From a bacterium (GTDB taxonomy: Bacteria > Planctomycetota > UBA1135 > UBA2386), in assembly GCA_030432695.1 (NCBI GenBank), contig JAUILN010000017.1, positions 124,001 to 188,000 of the forward strand: DNA of 64,000 nucleotides, read 5' to 3'. The notes beneath the pieces were generated by a model. It made no database searches, was not told the origin of the DNA, and saw nothing but the letters and a program-made list of their open reading frames with translations. Position 1 is the first letter of the stretch, and each line of letters opens with the position of its first letter. This document shows positions 61,477-64,000 of this stretch, in pieces. The position numbers and the translations under genes were made by a program.

Positions 61477-63123
61477 ATGACCTTCCTGCTCGTCGTCTCC
61501 CTGCTTGGACTGCTCGTCGTCGATGGCTTCGCCTGCCTGCGGGCGCTCCGGACGCGGCAGGCCCAGGACCTCGCCCATGCGTTGGCGCACGCCGCGGTGG
61601 TGCTGCTCCTGGCACTCGGCGGCCAGCTGCTGAGCTTGTCCGGCGTGCTGGTGGTCATCGCCTGCACGCTGGCCACCGCCCTGGCGCTCGGTGCGTCGCG
61701 GGCCGACCGGCGGCGGGCCGACCGCGCAGGGACCGCGGTCCGGGAGCTGGCCGAGAACGCCGGCACCGTGCTGGCCGCGATCCGCGCCGCGGCCGACGTG
61801 CTGATGAACGAGAACCTCGGGGCGTCGTCCCGCAAGGGAATCGTGCGACGGATCCGGGCCTTGAGCACCCGGCTGTCGGACGCGCTCCTCGACCAGATGG
61901 ACCGTGAGATCGGTGCGGCCCGCGTCGATACCGGGCCGGTGTCGCTGTTCGACGTCTGCGCGGACACGCTGTCGCGCTACGGCGCCCTGGCGCGCACCCG
62001 CCGGCTCGACCTGAGCTGCGTGGTCGAAGAGGACCTGCCTCGGCTGATCGAGTCCGACTCGCGGGCGCTGCGGACCGGAGTCTCGCAGCTGGTCGAGCAG
62101 GCATTGCAGTCGGGAGCTGCGACGATCGAGATCGTCCTCGGCCGGCGCGAGGGGCAACTGGGGATCGGCGTGACGGTGCCGGAGTCGATCGAGCTGCGGC
62201 TGGCCGACGCCGAGTTCCAGAGTCTCACGGCTCGACTGGACGCGCTCGGCGGTTCGGTGGCGACCTACGCCGAGGAGGGACGACACGGGGTCGAACTGCG
62301 GTTGCCGCTGTTCCCGGTCCCGGAGTCGGAGGCGCTGCTGGTCCGTGGGCGGTTCCGCGCCGCGGAGCTCGGTCAGATGCCCGAGTCGGATCAGCCCGAG
62401 GGTGTGTTGACCCGGCGTCGTGTGCTGGCGTTCGCGCCCCGGTCCGCGGTCGGTCGCGAGATCGAGCTGTTGCTGGCCGAGGCCGGGGCCGAGGTCGACA
62501 AGGTCGCAACGATGGCCGGGGTCCGCGAGTTGGCGGCGACCGATCCCCGCGGCCACGAGGCGGTGGTCGTCGGTGGGATCGAGTCGCCCGAAGAGGTCGA
62601 GGGCGTCGTCGAAGGGTTGCGCAAGATCGGCGTCCGGGCGCCGGTGGTCGCGGTGGGGGACGCCGAGGAGCTGGTCGCCACCGGCGTCGATGGCGTGATC
62701 GCTGCGACCGAACTCTCGGCGAAGCTGGTGCCCGATCTGCTGCAACGCCTGTGTGCCGCGCTGGCCCCTGGCCTCGGCGGTGAGTCGTTGCGGGTGGCGC
62801 CGATCGAGTCGCGTCACGCCGACGATCCGCGCTTCCGGCCGCTGGTCGAGCGGTTCGTGGAGGCGGTGCCGGGCTTCCTGCGCGAGCTGCGCGAGTCGCG
62901 GGGGAGTGGTGATCACGAACGGCTGCGTCGTCTCGCCCACCGCATCAAGGGGACCGGGACCCAGTACGGCTTCGAGGTGGCGACCGAGGCCGGGGCACGG
63001 CTGGAGCGGGTGGTCGCGGGGGATGCTCCCGACGAGCGCGTCGAAGCCGCCGCGACGCAGCTCTACACGGTGTTGCAAGGCATCCTGCTCGGAGCTGCGC
63101 GGCTGGCGCAGCGCACGTCGTGA
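61477..63123 (+). CDS. Degenerate membrane histidine kinase-like protein with C-terminal Hpt domain
   Basis: 548 residues. Two N-terminal transmembrane segments are LLVVSLLGLLVVDGFACL and ALAHAAVVLLLALGGQLLSL...VIACTLATALAL. A HisKA/HATPase-like region (about 80-285) lacks a phospho-acceptor His and the N, G1 and G2 boxes. A receiver-like segment (about 310-430) shows no acceptor Asp. The C-terminal Hpt domain carries the acceptor motif LRRLAHRIKGTGTQYGF. It probably works as a phosphotransfer scaffold, not a kinase. Confidence 0.7.
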   Translation: MTFLLVVSLLGLLVVDGFACLRALRTRQAQDLAHALAHAAVVLLLALGGQLLSLSGVLVVIACTLATALALGASRADRRRADRAGTAVRELAENAGTVLAAIRAAADVLMNENLGASSRKGIVRRIRALSTRLSDALLDQMDREIGAARVDTGPVSLFDVCADTLSRYGALARTRRLDLSCVVEEDLPRLIESDSRALRTGVSQLVEQALQSGAATIEIVLGRREGQLGIGVTVPESIELRLADAEFQSLTARLDALGGSVATYAEEGRHGVELRLPLFPVPESEALLVRGRFRAAELGQMPESDQPEGVLTRRRVLAFAPRSAVGREIELLLAEAGAEVDKVATMAGVRELAATDPRGHEAVVVGGIESPEEVEGVVEGLRKIGVRAPVVAVGDAEELVATGVDGVIAATELSAKLVPDLLQRLCAALAPGLGGESLRVAPIESRHADDPRFRPLVERFVEAVPGFLRELRESRGSGDHERLRRLAHRIKGTGTQYGFEVATEAGARLERVVAGDAPDERVEAAATQLYTVLQGILLGAARLAQRTS

Positions 63124-63174
63124 GCAGCGTCCGGGTCTTTCCCGGGAAGCCGGCTCGCGTGCTAGTCTCCCTCG

Positions 63175-63867
63175 GTGCCCGACGGACGACCCAGCCACTG
63201 CGACGCCGCTGCCTGGCAGCGGATGCATGACGCGTTACCGGTTCTCGAGGAGAACCGCGGCCTGTTGCAGGCCGCGCTGGCGATCGAGTGTCAGGTCCGG
63301 CCCGATACCGATGCCGCCCAGATCGAGCGGGAATTGGAAGCCGTGACCGATCGGATCCGTTCGCGCTGCCGCACCCTCGAGCCTCGCGCGGTGGTCGCGC
63401 ACGCCCATGCGCTGCTGTTCGACCTGCTGGGCCTGCGGGGCGACACCGAGGACTACTACGACCCGCGGAACAGCTGCGTCGGCCAGGTGCTCGACCGGCG
63501 GCGCGGTCTGCCCATCACCCTGACGCTGATCTACAAGCTGGCGCTCGAACCGCTCGGCGTGGTCGTCGTGCACGGCGTCAACGCACCGGGCCACTTCCTG
63601 GCGCGGGTCGACGCCGAGGGTGACTTCCGCACCATGCTGGTCGACCCGTTCGCCGGTGGCCGGGTGCTCAGCGTTCCCGAGGCCGTGGCCCAGATCCGCG
63701 CCGCGGTCGGCGAGAGCGTACCGATGGACGCCGACCACCTGCCGCTCGCCACCCACCGTGCCTGGACCATCCGCATGCTCCGCAACCTGATCGGCGTGTT
63801 CGGCGTGCGCAACGCGCCCGAGGAGCGCCTCGCGATCGAAGCACTGATGCGCCTGGTGGTCGGCTGA
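63175..63867 (+). CDS. SirB1-type transglutaminase-like protein
   Basis: 230 residues from GTG 63175. The family block YDPRNSCVGQVLDRRRGLPI, TLTLIYKLALEPLG and NAPGHFLARVD matches SirB1/Transglut_core2 proteins. The usual catalytic Cys position is represented by NSCV, with His in PGHFL. The role in most bacteria is unclear (possible transglutaminase-like protease). It is 51 bp after the Hpt protein gene on the same strand. Confidence 0.85.
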   Translation: MPDGRPSHCDAAAWQRMHDALPVLEENRGLLQAALAIECQVRPDTDAAQIERELEAVTDRIRSRCRTLEPRAVVAHAHALLFDLLGLRGDTEDYYDPRNSCVGQVLDRRRGLPITLTLIYKLALEPLGVVVVHGVNAPGHFLARVDAEGDFRTMLVDPFAGGRVLSVPEAVAQIRAAVGESVPMDADHLPLATHRAWTIRMLRNLIGVFGVRNAPEERLAIEALMRLVVG

Positions 63868-63919
63868 GAGACGCGATCCAAGCGATCCGCGTGGACGCGC
63901 GGCGTGCTCCTCCGCTGCG

Positions 63920-64000
63920 GTTGGCGTCTCGCGTCACTCGCCCCTTCCCCGCGGTCCGCCGAAGTTGGCGTTCCGCGCCATCAGCCCCTTCCCCGCGGAT
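63920..64000. repeat. 44-bp tandem repeat, truncated by the window edge
   Basis: GTTGGCG...GCCCCTTCCCCGCGG occurs at 63920-63954 and again at 63964-63998, a 44-bp period with near-identical ends and a variable middle. More copies may follow outside the window. Confidence 0.55.

Noticed and set aside
60604..63228. 874-codon minus-strand frame across the Hpt protein
   Set aside because: His/Arg/Gln-rich shadow composition with no domain; the plus-strand gene has transmembrane helices and a clear Hpt motif.
63920..64000. CRISPR array at the right edge
   Set aside because: Only a 44-bp period with ~9-bp invariant gap is seen. Units are adjacent and the variable part lies within the unit, unlike repeats separated by unique spacers.

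Overview
The window is high in G+C and gene-dense. It is bacterial and fits Planctomycetota, close to large-genome marine members. Supporting signs are many exported proteins of unknown family with Ala-Gln signal-peptide ends, DUF1080 and ThuA-like domains, a DUF6288-type protein, an ECF sigma factor fused to extracytoplasmic domains, and family 8 polysaccharide lyase genes. The taxonomic call is inference, because there is no rRNA gene or marker protein here. Starts are mostly ATG or GTG, and ATGA/GTGA overlaps between consecutive genes are frequent and fixed many of the starts.

Layout. 0-13.3 kb is ordinary chromosome: a glycosyltransferase/PhyH dioxygenase pair, a DUF6288-type exported protein, an SF2 helicase, a divergent pair of DUF1080 proteins, a VOC protein and an exported beta-rich protein. 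13.3-18.4 kb holds a 204-bp element with terminal inverted repeats, two small membrane protein genes, the sigma/carboxypeptidase-like fusion and a decayed copy of the 13.3 kb gene. 18.4-21.5 kb holds a VgrG spike gene facing a glycine-zipper protein that could be its effector. 21.5-28.6 kb holds gene debris (including a DUF262 remnant), a two-domain lipoprotein and a divergent pair of large exported carbohydrate-active proteins, with a second copy of the inverted-repeat element between them. 28.7-33.6 kb holds a sigma-54 activator facing a three-gene operon (exported isochorismatase-type hydrolase, YHS protein, DUF1348 protein) with a near-consensus sigma-54 promoter.

33.6-50.3 kb is a mosaic accessory island. 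Homologous fragments recur about three times: a winged-helix protein, a signal-peptide protein and a small membrane protein. Unrelated cargo genes lie between them. The island continues into a decayed lambda-type packaging module (terminase small and large subunits, zinc ribbon, gpW-like protein, broken portal), an orphan nucleotidyltransferase and a tRNA-Gly(CCC) gene with its terminator.

50.4-52.9 kb is a three-gene overlapping operon. Its middle gene reads through an in-frame TGA in the context Cys-Thr-TGA, followed by a plausible bacterial SECIS hairpin. I read this as an exported thioredoxin-like selenoprotein, and it is the most notable observation in the window. 52.9-64 kb is chromosome again: exported proteins, an SGNH hydrolase, an S9 peptidase fused to a formylglycine-enzyme-like domain, a MarR/DoxX pair, a degenerate histidine kinase with an intact-looking Hpt domain, and a SirB1-type protein. 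The start of a 44-bp tandem repeat lies at the window edge.
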